Of a DNA stretch of 64,000 bases, positions 1-9,845 are shown in pieces; the first letter of the stretch is position 1, and every line of letters begins with the position of its first letter. The stretch comes from Chitinophaga silvisoli (GTDB lineage: Bacteria > Bacteroidota > Bacteroidia > Chitinophagales > Chitinophagaceae). The translations under genes and the position numbers were made by a program. Below the pieces are notes generated by a model. The model saw only the letters and a list, made by a program, of their open reading frames with translations, ran no database searches and was not told the origin of the DNA. The stretch is from NCBI RefSeq assembly GCF_003412465.1, contig NZ_QTJV01000009.1:310001-374000 (forward strand), in the 5' to 3' direction.

Positions 1-1161
1 TTTCTTCCAGCGATAGTCACCCTGTGGATCGCTAGCGTCAAAAGGAAAATTCTTTGCACCGGCAGCACATTGCTGGCAGTACATGGTGTCTCCTCCTGAA
101 GCGGCAGTGCCATAGAAGGTGGATCTGGCACGTGGGTCAGTATATGAATTGCCTGTTAGCGGGTCAGGATAGGTAAATGCTTTCACAGCGGAATTGCTGA
201 TGTATACGTTCTTCCAGTCATTCCAGCCATATTCCATAGCGCGGCCACTATGTGTTTGTTTTCCTACTTGTTCTGCACCATTTCCAAACATATAGTAGGG
301 GGATCCAATGGCCCAGTCGGTCCACTGCTGATTCATGATCTGAAAGATATTTTCTGGTGTGTTCTGATTCACCGTGCTGAAAACATTATCAAATGAGGGA
401 TCGAGTTTATAGGTATACGGTGTATTCATCAGCTTTTCGAAGGAAGATTGTGCAAGCCCCCATTTCTTCTGGTAAAGATAAACCTTGCCGAGCAGCGCTA
501 TTACTGCACCTTTGGTTGCCCTGCCTAATTCTACGGCAGGATATACAACGGGCAATTCTGTAGTTTCCTCCGCTTCTGTCAGATCTTTCTCTATCTGCTT
601 CCATACGTCAGCAGCTGGACTACGGGATAAATAGTTATTTTGAATCGTCGTTTGATAATCGATATATAACGGTACATCTCCCCACAAGGTTACTAAATGG
701 AAATACGCATATGCCCTGAGAAACTTAACCTCTGCCAGGTATTGATTCAGTTTCGCCCGGTCTGAGGTGGCTGTAGGATTCCAGGCCGCTGCCCGGTCTA
801 TCACCAGGTTAGTGCGGAATATCATCCGGTAGAGGGAACTCCATAATGCACTCAGATCTGCGTTGTTGGTACCAAAACTATAATCGCCCAGTTCCTGCTC
901 TGCACCGAGCAGAAAGCTGGCACGCTTTGCTTCATTCCCCATCAGGTCAAAAATGTAGTAATATTCTCTGGCCCACAATCCAGGATGTAGCAGGGTAGCG
1001 TAACTGGCAATAGTTGCCTGGTTCAGCGCTCCGATGTTGGTGAAATAGGTATCATATGCATAAGCACTCTGGTCTACCAGGTCGAGACGCGATTTTTTAC
1101 ATCCGGAAAAAGTCGTTATCAGCCCGGCTATCAGTAATAATTGATGTATATATTTCTTCAT
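1..1161 (-). CDS. SusD/RagB-family outer-membrane lipoprotein (C-terminus beyond window)
   Basis: Surface lipoprotein that caps the SusC-type porin and binds the nutrient. The frame is open from the ATG at 1161 to the window edge (387 codons), so the C-terminal part is missing here. The N-terminus is a lipoprotein signal (MKKYIHQLLL, then ...TTFSGCKK with Cys21 as the lipidation site). The body has the helical SusD pattern, including an LAEVKFLRAYAYFHLV-type TPR helix and the WGDVPL loop seen in most SusD/RagB proteins. It starts 17 nt after the stop of the SusC gene, so the two are co-transcribed. The substrate cannot be told from sequence; the downstream genes of this locus lie outside the window. 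Confidence 0.93.
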   Translation of the reverse strand, partial: MKKYIHQLLLIAGLITTFSGCKKSRLDLVDQSAYAYDTYFTNIGALNQATIASYATLLHPGLWAREYYYIFDLMGNEAKRASFLLGAEQELGDYSFGTNNADLSALWSSLYRMIFRTNLVIDRAAAWNPTATSDRAKLNQYLAEVKFLRAYAYFHLVTLWGDVPLYIDYQTTIQNNYLSRSPAADVWKQIEKDLTEAEETTELPVVYPAVELGRATKGAVIALLGKVYLYQKKWGLAQSSFEKLMNTPYTYKLDPSFDNVFSTVNQNTPENIFQIMNQQWTDWAIGSPYYMFGNGAEQVGKQTHSGRAMEYGWNDWKNVYISNSAVKAFTYPDPLTGNSYTDPRARSTFYGTAASGGDTMYCQQCAAGAKNFPFDASDPQGDYRWKK

Positions 1162-1178
1162 AAAATCACTTTTAGAAA

Positions 1179-4100
1179 TTAAAACCCTAATTGAATACCT
1201 GCCAGGAAAGTTCTTGGTTGTGGTACCTGCCCCTGGTCAATACCGCGTGCAAACAGGTAGTCGCCCGCTATTTCCGGATCGTATCCGGTATACCTGGTGA
1301 TGGTAAACAGGTTTTGTGCTGCAATGTAAATGCGGAGCGATTTAACTGAGGCTTTAGTGAGATTGTTTAATATCGGTAAAGGCGCATTGTATCCGATAGT
1401 AATGTTCCGTAAACGCAGGTAACTTCCATCTTCCAGCCACCAGTCGGATGGACGGAGATTTCCGTTGCCTGTTACATTCTGACCTATTCTGGGCAAAGCA
1501 GCTACATCGCCGGGCTTACGCCACCTATCCAGGATGTCAGTGCCGGCATTGTGTCCTGTAGACATAAAGCTGGTATTTAGTTTTAAGCCATTGAGCAGTT
1601 TTAGTCCGGCAATACCTGACAATACCAGGTTCAGGTCAAAGTTTCTAAAAGTGATACCGGCATTGATCCCGTAAATGTATTTTGGCATAGCATTGCCTAA
1701 TATTTCCTGGTCTTTTGCAGTAAGCACGCCATCGCCGTCAATATCTTTATAAATAAAGTCACCCGGCAACAAACCATCCTGGTACTTTGTTCCTGGTTTG
1801 CCTGTTTTTTTTGCAGCCGCATTGTTGAGCTCAGTTATTTCTCCATCATCCCTGGCCACATGATCATGCCGGTAACCATAGAAGGAACCGATAGCACTGC
1901 CTGCTGCTGTATAAGTGGTGGCGGGTACTGGCGTAAAGGCACCAGCCTGGATAGGGGCTGAAAATTGATCACCTAACGATAACACTTCGTTGTGGTTAAC
2001 AGCTCCGTTTACACTCACATTGAAACTGAAATTGTCATTGATCTTATCTTTATACCCGACGGTCAACTCAAAACCTTTATTTCGGGCATCTGCTGCATTG
2101 ACTGTTTTACGGGGCTGGGTACCCGTGAGACTTATACCTATACTGGCTGGCAGGAAAGTTGTTACAAGCAGTCCGGTACTTTTGCGGTCATACCAGTCAG
2201 CTTCAACGGTGAGGCGGTTTTGTATGAAGGCCAGTTCGATGCCTACATCTGTTTGATTAGTTTGTTCCCATTTTAAATCCGGGTTGCTTACTGTTGTGAG
2301 GGTAGTCCCGGATACGAATGTTTCCGTACTGCCAAGGGAGTACACCAATGCGCCGCCGGGTGTACCCTGGTAGGTTTTTGCGGTATTCAGGAAATTGGGA
2401 ATATTGTTGTTACCGGTTTGTCCCCAACTTGTGCGTAGTTTTCCATCCGATAATACAGGGAATACATTTTTAATAAATGGTTCTTCTGAAAAGCGCCAGG
2501 ATAAACCAACGGCAGCGAAATTACCGTAACGGTTGTTAGGTCCAAAGTTAGATGCACCATCGCTTCTATAACTGGTGTTCAGTATATACTTATCATTATA
2601 AGTATAGTTCAACCTGCCGTAGTAAGATATCAGGGAAGGGCGTGAGTAGTTTGAATAACTATTGGTAACGGATTGGGAAGAAGCCACGCCCACATTGGTG
2701 ATATTGTCATTCGGTTGCCCGGTACCTCTAATGGAAGAGCCGTTCGTGATTCCCGGATCAATATAGCTTTGCCCCGCGATCATAGATAACTGGTGTTTGC
2801 CGGATTGCCTGTCGAACGACAGGTAGTTTTCAATCATGTAGTAGGAGTTTTCCGTAAAAGTCAGCATGGCCTGGCGGGCCTGGTTCAGGAAATTTGAAGC
2901 CTGGTACTGTTTCTGATAGCTGTTACTCCGGCTGGAGTTCACTTCTGCTGCAAACTGTGAACGGAATTTTAATCCATTGATGATACGTATTTCTGCTGAT
3001 AGTTGAGGAAAGAAGGCCAGTGATTTACTGCTTTGGCTTTTCATGGCAATCTCCTGTAATGGGTTGGTGGCATTGCTGAAGTCATCAATATTAGAGAGAA
3101 TAGAATATCCACCCTGGACAGATGGGTCCAGGATAGGTTTATAAGGGGCATATTGTATGGCATTAACGATATTGGCGTAGTTGCCCTGGCCTGTATATTG
3201 CCGGACAATAATATTCTGTGTAAACCGGAACCTGCCAAGCGTTTCTTCGAGCGCCACACGTGCCTGGAATCTCTTATTGGTAGCATTCGTTAATATTGCC
3301 TGCTGATTGATATAGGTAGCAGAAACGCTATAGTTTACTTTTTCTCCACCGCCGCGGATGTTCAGGTCATTTTCTGATACCAGGGCATTACGGAAAATGG
3401 CATCCTGCCAGTCGGTACTATCCTGTAAAACAGTTCCTGTGTTAAACTTCGCCGGCAACACAGTATTTTTGGTAGCAGCGAGATCTCTCAACGCGTCCAC
3501 ATATTGGGCTGTATTGAGCAGGTCCATTCGTTTCCAGGCCCTGGCAATACCCCATTGCGAGGTAAAGCTGATGCGTGGAGGGCCGGTCTTTCCTTTTTTA
3601 GTGGTGATAATCACTACACCATTGGCGGCTGCGGAGCCATAGATAGCTGTGGAAGATGCATCTTTAAGGATGGTGATACTTTCTATATCCTGGGCATTGA
3701 GTGTATTAAAAAGGTTTTTGGTGCCCTGGATACCATCCACTACATAGAGAGGATTGATATCGGTGAAGCTTCCGGTACCCCTGATAATGATCTGGGCATC
3801 TGCACCGGCACCACCATTGCTTTGTAGTACCTGTACGCCGGCGGCTTTACCGATGATTAATTGCGATGGGTTGGTGGCAGTTACCGCACCGGCTTCTTTC
3901 ACAGTTACTACGTTGAAGGCACCCACCACATCTTTCTTTTTGGCATTACCATAGCCGATAACAACAATGTCATTTAGCGCCGATACACTTTTGACTAAAC
4001 GTATTGAAAAGGTGAGAGTAGCGCCTGGTTTCAGGAGCACGTTATTCAGCCGATGGGTTTCAAAACCCATGTAAGAAACGGTGAAAGAGTATTTTCCATC

Positions 4101-4337
4101 AAGGGGTAATCCGGAAAAATGAAATACGCCATTGCTGTCAGTTACCACACCAGCGGTATACTTTGTTGTTTCATTGAGTGTAACTACGGAGGCATTGGGA
4201 AGAAGGTCTCCCTGATCTGTACGCACAGTGCCTGTCACCTGCACGCGATTTTGTGCGCGGATGTTCATTGAAACGGCTGCCACCAAAAACATTGATAGCA
4301 GAAACAAACGCCATTTGGGTCGATAGAAAATCTTCAT
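1179..4337 (-). CDS. SusC/RagA-type TonB-dependent outer-membrane transporter
   Basis: TonB-dependent porin that imports the ligand captured by the adjacent SusD protein. From the ATG at 4337 (chosen because it opens a good signal peptide, MKIFYRPKWRLFLLSMFLVA...RAQ) it is 1052 aa; an upstream in-frame start would add 20 residues without signal character. Domains: carboxypeptidase-regulatory-like beta-sandwich at about 32-114, a VVIGYG segment at 125-130 as in SusC proteins, plug at about 130-240 with the LYVVDGIQG motif, then the beta-barrel ending in ...RTFLAGIQLGF with the terminal Phe typical of outer-membrane barrels. No STN signalling domain precedes the regulatory domain, although a FecR/sigma pair lies directly upstream. 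Confidence 0.95.
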   Translation of the reverse strand: MKIFYRPKWRLFLLSMFLVAAVSMNIRAQNRVQVTGTVRTDQGDLLPNASVVTLNETTKYTAGVVTDSNGVFHFSGLPLDGKYSFTVSYMGFETHRLNNVLLKPGATLTFSIRLVKSVSALNDIVVIGYGNAKKKDVVGAFNVVTVKEAGAVTATNPSQLIIGKAAGVQVLQSNGGAGADAQIIIRGTGSFTDINPLYVVDGIQGTKNLFNTLNAQDIESITILKDASSTAIYGSAAANGVVIITTKKGKTGPPRISFTSQWGIARAWKRMDLLNTAQYVDALRDLAATKNTVLPAKFNTGTVLQDSTDWQDAIFRNALVSENDLNIRGGGEKVNYSVSATYINQQAILTNATNKRFQARVALEETLGRFRFTQNIIVRQYTGQGNYANIVNAIQYAPYKPILDPSVQGGYSILSNIDDFSNATNPLQEIAMKSQSSKSLAFFPQLSAEIRIINGLKFRSQFAAEVNSSRSNSYQKQYQASNFLNQARQAMLTFTENSYYMIENYLSFDRQSGKHQLSMIAGQSYIDPGITNGSSIRGTGQPNDNITNVGVASSQSVTNSYSNYSRPSLISYYGRLNYTYNDKYILNTSYRSDGASNFGPNNRYGNFAAVGLSWRFSEEPFIKNVFPVLSDGKLRTSWGQTGNNNIPNFLNTAKTYQGTPGGALVYSLGSTETFVSGTTLTTVSNPDLKWEQTNQTDVGIELAFIQNRLTVEADWYDRKSTGLLVTTFLPASIGISLTGTQPRKTVNAADARNKGFELTVGYKDKINDNFSFNVSVNGAVNHNEVLSLGDQFSAPIQAGAFTPVPATTYTAAGSAIGSFYGYRHDHVARDDGEITELNNAAAKKTGKPGTKYQDGLLPGDFIYKDIDGDGVLTAKDQEILGNAMPKYIYGINAGITFRNFDLNLVLSGIAGLKLLNGLKLNTSFMSTGHNAGTDILDRWRKPGDVAALPRIGQNVTGNGNLRPSDWWLEDGSYLRLRNITIGYNAPLPILNNLTKASVKSLRIYIAAQNLFTITRYTGYDPEIAGDYLFARGIDQGQVPQPRTFLAGIQLGF

Positions 4338-4423
4338 AACTGGAACGTGTTTTTTAAGTGCATGGCATAATAAGCCAGGGCCGCTAAAAGCGTCCATTTG
4401 TGGGATAGCACTATGTTGGTGAA

Positions 4424-5473
4424 TTATTTCCTCTTAATTATAAATCCGCTATCATTCCTGATCAGTTTCAGATTATTGGGAAGCGTCAAATCAGTAAGGA
4501 TCGTTTCGAGTGAATCCTTTCGTTCAAATTTACCATCGAAGTAAATATCCATTACATCTGAGGGGTAATAGTAGATAGCTATTCCATAGTAATTGCTTAA
4601 TTGATCCAATACCTGCGACATTGGTTGATTATTAAATTTATACCAGTCCGGTTTCGTATAAGTTGTGCTATCGCTGCCAGCTCTTACTAAAATATCCGCA
4701 TCCCTGGTTTTGAAGTTAAACACAAAAGTTTTCCCTGTTTTGCGGTAGTAATTGAGTTCTTTCCCAGGAGTAAGTACAATATCGTTGATGACTTTTTTAT
4801 TATTGATTGCGCCTTGCACCAGTACTTTCCCACTGTTGAGTCTTATGACGATCATCTCTTCGCCCGGGATCGCTTTTACATGAAAAAAGGTGCCCAACGC
4901 AGTCGTATAAAGTTCATCGCTGTATACTACGAAGGGATGTAATTTATCAGGCGCTACCCTAAAATCTGCTTCTCCTGTCAGGTAAATGTTCCTGTTTTCC
5001 TTGAATTCCTTATTATATATTATGGTTGCTGCCGGCAACAGCCTAACAACAGAACCATCCGGTAATGGGATGGACATGGTTTTACGGCTGGTGTTTGTGG
5101 TCAGTTGCTGTTGTCCGGATGGTATCTTTACGGTCATTCCGGTAATAAAGGTAGCCGCTTTTTGATTGTCACGGCGGAGGATTAATACGGTGCCACCCAC
5201 TAATACGCCAACTGTTAATGCAGCAACGGCCAGTCGTTTAGCCCATTTCTTCCAGTGATGAGCAGATACAGTCTGTTGATGAATATTTTTCAGCCATTTC
5301 CGGGAAACGATTTCCGGGAATGGCCGGTCCTCCTGTAATTGCAGGAATTCCTTTTCCGGCAGGTATGTCTCCTGCATATCAGGATGTTCCTGCAGGTAAT
5401 GCGCCACCATGCGGGCTTCCTCCGGCGTGCATTGATTGTTGAAGAACCGTTTTAATAATTCATCATTTATCAT
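4424..5473 (-). CDS. FecR-family anti-sigma factor
   Basis: Inner-membrane anti-sigma factor that holds or activates the neighbouring ECF sigma factor in response to the SusC transporter. Residue numbers are from the ATG at 5473, which gives the usual MINDELLKRFFNNQC-type cytoplasmic start; an earlier in-frame codon would add 13 residues. A cytoplasmic segment (1-80) is followed by one membrane helix at about 81-99 (LAVAALTVGVLVGGTVLIL), then the periplasmic FecR domain with the IPLPDGSVVRLLPAATI motif, and a C-terminal DUF4974-like domain (TLPNNLKLIRNDSGFIIKR). It lies between the sigma gene and the SusC gene on the same strand. Confidence 0.93.
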   Translation of the reverse strand: MINDELLKRFFNNQCTPEEARMVAHYLQEHPDMQETYLPEKEFLQLQEDRPFPEIVSRKWLKNIHQQTVSAHHWKKWAKRLAVAALTVGVLVGGTVLILRRDNQKAATFITGMTVKIPSGQQQLTTNTSRKTMSIPLPDGSVVRLLPAATIIYNKEFKENRNIYLTGEADFRVAPDKLHPFVVYSDELYTTALGTFFHVKAIPGEEMIVIRLNSGKVLVQGAINNKKVINDIVLTPGKELNYYRKTGKTFVFNFKTRDADILVRAGSDSTTYTKPDWYKFNNQPMSQVLDQLSNYYGIAIYYYPSDVMDIYFDGKFERKDSLETILTDLTLPNNLKLIRNDSGFIIKRK

Positions 5474-5541
5474 ATTATATACGGCTGATACATAGTAATA
5501 CGTTTGTGACACGCCAACTACGTAGTGTGATTCAAAATATT

Positions 5542-6096
5542 TTAAAACCTGCTAAGCCAGGCCAGGAGAGAGAGCATAGGTCCGAGATAATGTCTTATCT
5601 GTTTAATGGCCTGGAAAATATGTGTTTCTACCGTCCTGGATGATAAGGAAAGTTCGTCTGCTATCTGTTGGTAACTCATGCCCTTAAAGCGACTCATTTC
5701 GAATACCTTGCGACGCATTGGTGGCATTTTTTTCAAGGCATTCGCCAACTTCGCCTGTAATTCTTTTTCCTCTATTTTCCCCCAAAGGTCATCCAGAGGC
5801 AGCGTATACTTGTCTATTACATGGATGACCTTTTCTTTGTAAACTGCTTCCTTACGGAGAAGATCGATCAGGGTAGTACGGGCAATGCGGAACAGTTGTA
5901 ACTCTATGGTGAGATCATCTGCGAGATTTTCCCGGTAGTTCCAGCATTTGATAAATGTAAGCTGCGTGACCTCCTCTGCAATGAAAGAAGACCTGGTCTT
6001 TTGGAGCACAAAGTAGAAGATCCTTTTGTGCCATGAATAATAGACTTCATTAAACACCAAAAGATTACCTTGTTTCAAAGCAGCTATAGTATTCAA
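5542..6096 (-). CDS. ECF RNA polymerase sigma factor, FecI-like
   Basis: Extracytoplasmic-function sigma-70 factor expected to transcribe the SusCD genes that follow. The 184-aa product has region 2 at about 20-75 (IAEEVTQLTFIKCWNYRENL) and region 4 at about 120-170 with the helix-turn-helix MSYQQIADELSLSSRTVETH. No in-frame ATG was found near the start; the best start is TTG at 6096, giving MNTIAALKQGNLLVFNEVY. A weak start is plausible for a sigma factor made in small amounts. The FecR gene follows after 68 nt. Family assignment is secure; the target promoters are inferred only from gene order. Confidence 0.92.
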   Translation of the reverse strand: MNTIAALKQGNLLVFNEVYYSWHKRIFYFVLQKTRSSFIAEEVTQLTFIKCWNYRENLADDLTIELQLFRIARTTLIDLLRKEAVYKEKVIHVIDKYTLPLDDLWGKIEEKELQAKLANALKKMPPMRRKVFEMSRFKGMSYQQIADELSLSSRTVETHIFQAIKQIRHYLGPMLSLLAWLSRF

Positions 6097-6401
6097 AACG
6101 TGGAGATTTACTAAAGCAATTAAATAAATAAATGCGGAAATTCCTAGAGGTGCAGTCTATAGTTCAATAGTCGGTTTATGCTGTGCCCGGTACAGAAAAG
6201 GAGAAAACTTACCGACCACTGGTAAAACGAAACAAGACAGCTTTAATTGTTTATTTTTTCTTATCTTGTAGTAAATATCAAGGGACAATATAACGAACCC
6301 GTTATTCTTTAATAATAACCCTAATTACCTTTTAGTACATGTTAACTTTTTATAAAACCCACATCCGCTGATTTTTATTAACCAATAATTGCTTTCATCA
6401 C
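6097..6401. other. Divergent intergenic region between sigma factor and protease
   Basis: AT-rich spacer of about 300 bp that must hold the promoters of the leftward sigma-FecR-SusCD operon and of the rightward metalloprotease gene. I see no open frame, RNA gene or long inverted repeat in it, and no promoter box that I would assign with confidence. Confidence 0.5.
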
Positions 6402-9017
6402 ATGAAAAAGACACTCCTCTTTTTTATAGGCTTTTTACTGCCTATAACTTACAGTTATGCCCAAACCCCTAAGACCAATGACACGCTTTCTATTTCAAAA
6501 GATATTCATGGTAGAATATCAGCACTATCATTTAAAAAGGATTCTCTTAACCAGAGAAGAATGGCTAATGACAAGGACTTCTTAAATAAGATTACTGGTA
6601 TCCGGACAGGCATTGATGAGTTCAGGCTGATCAATTCAACTGTCGACAAGCAAAATATTACGCACAGAAAATACCAGCTTTATTACAAAAACGTAAAAAT
6701 AGAATATGCTCAATTTATGACTCATGGAAGTGAAAGTTTACAATCATTGAATGGGACAATGGAAAGTATTCCTGATCTGAATGTGTCACCCGGAGTCGAT
6801 GCTACTCAGGCAATTCAACTTGCGATGGGTTATGTGAAGGCGGATCAATATGCCTGGCAGGATTCTTCATTGGTGCAGTATACCAGAAAAACAAATCCGG
6901 GTATAAATCTTCAGCCTGTGCCTGAATTACTGATTACAAGGTTCGGTATTAACAATAAGGATTCATTCTGTCTGGCATGGAAGGTCAACATTACATCCCT
7001 GAAACCCACTCTTAAAACAGGAAATGTATACATCAACGCCAGTAATGGCAGTGTTGTAAAGTTTGTATCTGGCATATGCAATTTCAGCACGCCTACCCAG
7101 TTTCCCAACACTAACAGGCAGGCTGCAGCTGTTTCGACAACCGGCCAGTTCAGGACCAATGCCCCTGGCTATGTAGAAACGCTATATTCGGGTGTACAGG
7201 GAGTCGTTACAGACAGCTATTCAGGAGGATTTAGATTAGCAGAGGTAAGAAATGGAGTATCTATTCATACGTTCAACCTGAATCTGAATTATAACCCGGT
7301 TAACCTTACCGAATTTTCAGACAACGATAATGTTTGGGGAGCCTCAGAACATTCAGCAGACCGGCAGGCATTCGATATACATTGGGCCGTTGAAAACCTG
7401 CTTGACTATTACAGCACTGTATTGAACAGGAATAGTATGGATAATAATGGTATAGCCCTTCGCACTTATGCTCATTGGGGGACTATAGACAATTCCCCGT
7501 ATACTGCATCAATAGTAAATGCCGCATATATTGGGTCTTTTGATGCTACTTTTTTTGGAGATGGCGGTTTGAGTGGAGGTGTCACATATACTCCCCTGAC
7601 GAGTTCTGATATTGTATATCATGAACTCAAGCATATGGATATTAACCACCTATCAATGTTGGAATATGCAGGTGAAAGTGGTGCCCTCAATGAAAGCCTG
7701 GCTGATATTAATGGTGCGGTGATTGAATTCTGGAAATCGCCCAATAAAATACGCTGGTCTATGGGGGAAGAAGTAGTGAGTCCTGCTACAAGATTTCTAA
7801 ATGCACCCAACAATTCCGGATCAGGTCATCAGCCAGATACAAAATCAGGTACCTACTATATTGATCCTACCGGATGTAACCCTTCTAATACAAACGATAA
7901 TTGCTATGTACATACTAATAGTGGTGTAATTAATTATTGGTTTTACCTGCTTAGCGAGGGGGGCAGTGGTACCAATGATTTAAATAATAGTTTTAATGTT
8001 ACGGGCATAGGTATTGAAAAAGCTGCCGCCATTGTACATCAGGCTGAATATCACCATCTCCTGGCAAACACACAATTCTCAGACTGGAGAGACCAGGTGA
8101 TTGCATCTACCCGGGAATTATATCCAGGTGGTTGCGAAGAAATACAGGTAACAAATGCTTTTTATGCGGTAGGTATTGGTAGTGCCTATGTTTATCCAAC
8201 CATGACTTTAGGTAATACTGCTATTTGCGGAAGTACGACCGCTGCTCTGAGTTCTGTTCCAAATAACAGCACGGTGACATGGTCCGTTACACCAGCTTTG
8301 GTGACATTAAGCGCAACGAGTGGGGCTGCTATAACTGTTACACCTGCATCCACTACAGCTGGTACAGTAACATTGACGGCACAGGTCACGTTACCATGTG
8401 GAACTTCTTTTAATGTGACAAAAAGTGTAAAAGTAAATGCACCTACATTAACCGGTTCTTTAGTCAGGCGCGCGTCGACGGGTGTATCATGTGGTTGGGA
8501 TGTGTATATTAGCCTACCGGCAGGAGCTGATTATGTAGAACAACAGTTTGGTGGTGCGTGGGTACCGGTTGTTACTAAATATAACTCATCTACTGGCGGA
8601 TATGAATGTATACTGGATAATGCATTGCCTGGTCCGGCAACTTATAGTTTTACTATACGGGCGGTAAATGGTTGTGGTACTTCGGCTGCTGTAACGAAGA
8701 CCATTAATTTACAGGCACGTCCCGGTAATTGTGCTTCAAGGCTGGCAAATCTGACGGATAGTACGAACAAAAATCTTCCGGGTACATTAGTTTATCCTAA
8801 TCCGGCTAATGGCAAGGTGACTGTATCTGTAAATGCTGATGATGTTATACAGGCTATTGAGGTGTATAGTTTCCAGGGGAGTTTGGTACAGCGGATTAAT
8901 AAGCCGGGATCGAATAGTGTAAGTGTTGATTTTTCGGGTAAGGCTTCCGGAACTTATATAATCAGGATAATTAGTAATAAACAGGATGTAGATAGAAAAG
9001 TCGTGATTCAACATTAA
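6402..9017 (+). CDS. Secreted M4 (thermolysin-like) metallopeptidase with type IX sorting tail
   Basis: Extracellular zinc endopeptidase of 871 aa. The signal peptide (MKKTLLFFIGFLLPITYSYAQ) is followed by an FTP/PepSY-type propeptide to about residue 225, which should act as chaperone and inhibitor. The catalytic domain holds the zinc motif HELKH at 407-411 and the third ligand Glu431 in GALNESLADI, as in thermolysin. Residues about 600-775 look like Ig-type domains with repeated Thr/Val strands (WSVTPALVTLSATSGAAITV). The last 75 residues (VYPNPANGKVTVSV ... GTYIIRI) form a type A sorting domain of the type IX secretion system. The gene stands alone and ends at a strong terminator. The first HELKH residue after VY and both key acids are intact, so it should be active. 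Confidence 0.95.
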   Translation: MKKTLLFFIGFLLPITYSYAQTPKTNDTLSISKDIHGRISALSFKKDSLNQRRMANDKDFLNKITGIRTGIDEFRLINSTVDKQNITHRKYQLYYKNVKIEYAQFMTHGSESLQSLNGTMESIPDLNVSPGVDATQAIQLAMGYVKADQYAWQDSSLVQYTRKTNPGINLQPVPELLITRFGINNKDSFCLAWKVNITSLKPTLKTGNVYINASNGSVVKFVSGICNFSTPTQFPNTNRQAAAVSTTGQFRTNAPGYVETLYSGVQGVVTDSYSGGFRLAEVRNGVSIHTFNLNLNYNPVNLTEFSDNDNVWGASEHSADRQAFDIHWAVENLLDYYSTVLNRNSMDNNGIALRTYAHWGTIDNSPYTASIVNAAYIGSFDATFFGDGGLSGGVTYTPLTSSDIVYHELKHMDINHLSMLEYAGESGALNESLADINGAVIEFWKSPNKIRWSMGEEVVSPATRFLNAPNNSGSGHQPDTKSGTYYIDPTGCNPSNTNDNCYVHTNSGVINYWFYLLSEGGSGTNDLNNSFNVTGIGIEKAAAIVHQAEYHHLLANTQFSDWRDQVIASTRELYPGGCEEIQVTNAFYAVGIGSAYVYPTMTLGNTAICGSTTAALSSVPNNSTVTWSVTPALVTLSATSGAAITVTPASTTAGTVTLTAQVTLPCGTSFNVTKSVKVNAPTLTGSLVRRASTGVSCGWDVYISLPAGADYVEQQFGGAWVPVVTKYNSSTGGYECILDNALPGPATYSFTIRAVNGCGTSAAVTKTINLQARPGNCASRLANLTDSTNKNLPGTLVYPNPANGKVTVSVNADDVIQAIEVYSFQGSLVQRINKPGSNSVSVDFSGKASGTYIIRIISNKQDVDRKVVIQH

Positions 9018-9029
9018 GTTGTATAAAGA

Positions 9030-9065
9030 GGAAAGCCTGCAATTTCTGCAGGCTTTCCTGTTTTC
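9030..9065 (+). terminator. Rho-independent terminator of the metallopeptidase gene
   Basis: Perfect 12-bp stem (GGAAAGCCTGCA with TGCAGGCTTTCC), 5-nt loop, followed by TGTTTTCATT. It begins 12 nt after the stop codon. Confidence 0.85.
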
Positions 9066-9127
9066 ATTACTTTTAGCGGCTGTTTTGATAAGAAGATTGG
9101 ATAAAGGCGAAGGTATAAGGGTTTTGC

Positions 9128-9149
9128 TTTTTAGCGGAGAAAGAGGGAT
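9128..9149 (-). repeat. Distal attachment-like copy of tRNA-Ser 3' end
   Basis: Exact 22-bp match to 22638-22659, which is the 3' terminus of the tRNA-Ser gene plus five flanking T residues; the same string also occurs at 22325-22346 and 22481-22502. Downstream it diverges after ...GAGGGAT, just before the T-loop sequence. Read as the far attachment site of the island. Confidence 0.7.
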
Positions 9150-9191
9150 AAATATAGAGATGGCGGAAATTTAAAGAGTTATCAACTTGAA

Positions 9192-9350
9192 TCAGCTACA
9201 CGATTGCCTGAAGGCTAAAGGCGACCAACATGTTTTGCTTTTGAAAAGTCTGCTGAAAGCCTGTGAATGTTCAAAACCAAGTTCATAAGCGATTTCACTG
9301 ATGGAAAGATCTGTTGTGGAGAAGTAAGCGTTTTTGACAATGTTGTAACC
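9192..9350 (-). pseudogene. Remnant of an AraC-family regulator (C-terminal helix-turn-helix only)
   Basis: Minus-strand frame reading ...STTDLSISEIAYELGFEHS followed by QAFSRLFKSKT and a stop codon at 9192-9194. This is the last part of an AraC/XylS DNA-binding domain and closely resembles the end of the intact AraC protein at 10967-11878 (LTVSEVAYRLGFEHPQSFSR). The N-terminal sensor domain and the first helix-turn-helix are missing and no start codon is near. It sits just inside the proposed island end, so it may have been cut by the integration or a later deletion. Confidence 0.75.
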
Positions 9351-9584
9351 GAAAATGAAAAAACAAAAAGGGATATTTAAATGCGGCTACCCGAAAAATT
9401 ATTTTTAAGTTGTTATGCCCATTAATCACTTATCTTTAAAACCACACACTCCGTACTACGAATATTTGCGGCCAAGGCCATTGTTGTTTCAAAGTCATTA
9501 AAAGAAATATAAGCGGCTTAATGTTATTGATATTCAACTATACTTCTATCATTATTTAAATGCCGTTTCGCTCTAAGGCATGTC

Positions 9585-9845
9585 ATGGAACGTAAAGTGG
9601 CTTGGCGGATAGCCATATTGCTTCTTAAAAGCCCTAAACGGTATTCCGATCTTTTGCGGGATATCAATGGTATTTCAGGAAAGGTACTTAGCAGGGAGTT
9701 AAAGGAAATGGAGGCTAACCAGCTGGTTAAGAGATCGGTTAGCAACACGCAATCTAATGCCGTTTTTTATGAACTGACGGAATATGGGGAGACCACAAAG
9801 TCGATCATCGCTGTCCTTGCGGAATGGGGAGAAGCACAGCGGTAG
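9585..9845 (+). CDS. Short HxlR-family transcriptional regulator
   Basis: Winged helix-turn-helix protein of 86 aa related to HxlR, a family that often controls neighbouring oxidoreductase genes. The DNA-binding core is readable: AWRIAILLLKSPKRYSDLLR, then GISGKVLSRELKEMEANQLV and the wing with VFYELTEYGETTKSI. HxlR proteins normally have about 20-30 further N-terminal residues with a Cys-Pro motif ahead of this point; here the only in-frame ATG is immediately before the core (MERKVAWRI), so it may be truncated. A short-chain dehydrogenase follows 280 bp downstream on the same strand, the usual partner type. Confidence 0.72.
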   Translation: MERKVAWRIAILLLKSPKRYSDLLRDINGISGKVLSRELKEMEANQLVKRSVSNTQSNAVFYELTEYGETTKSIIAVLAEWGEAQR

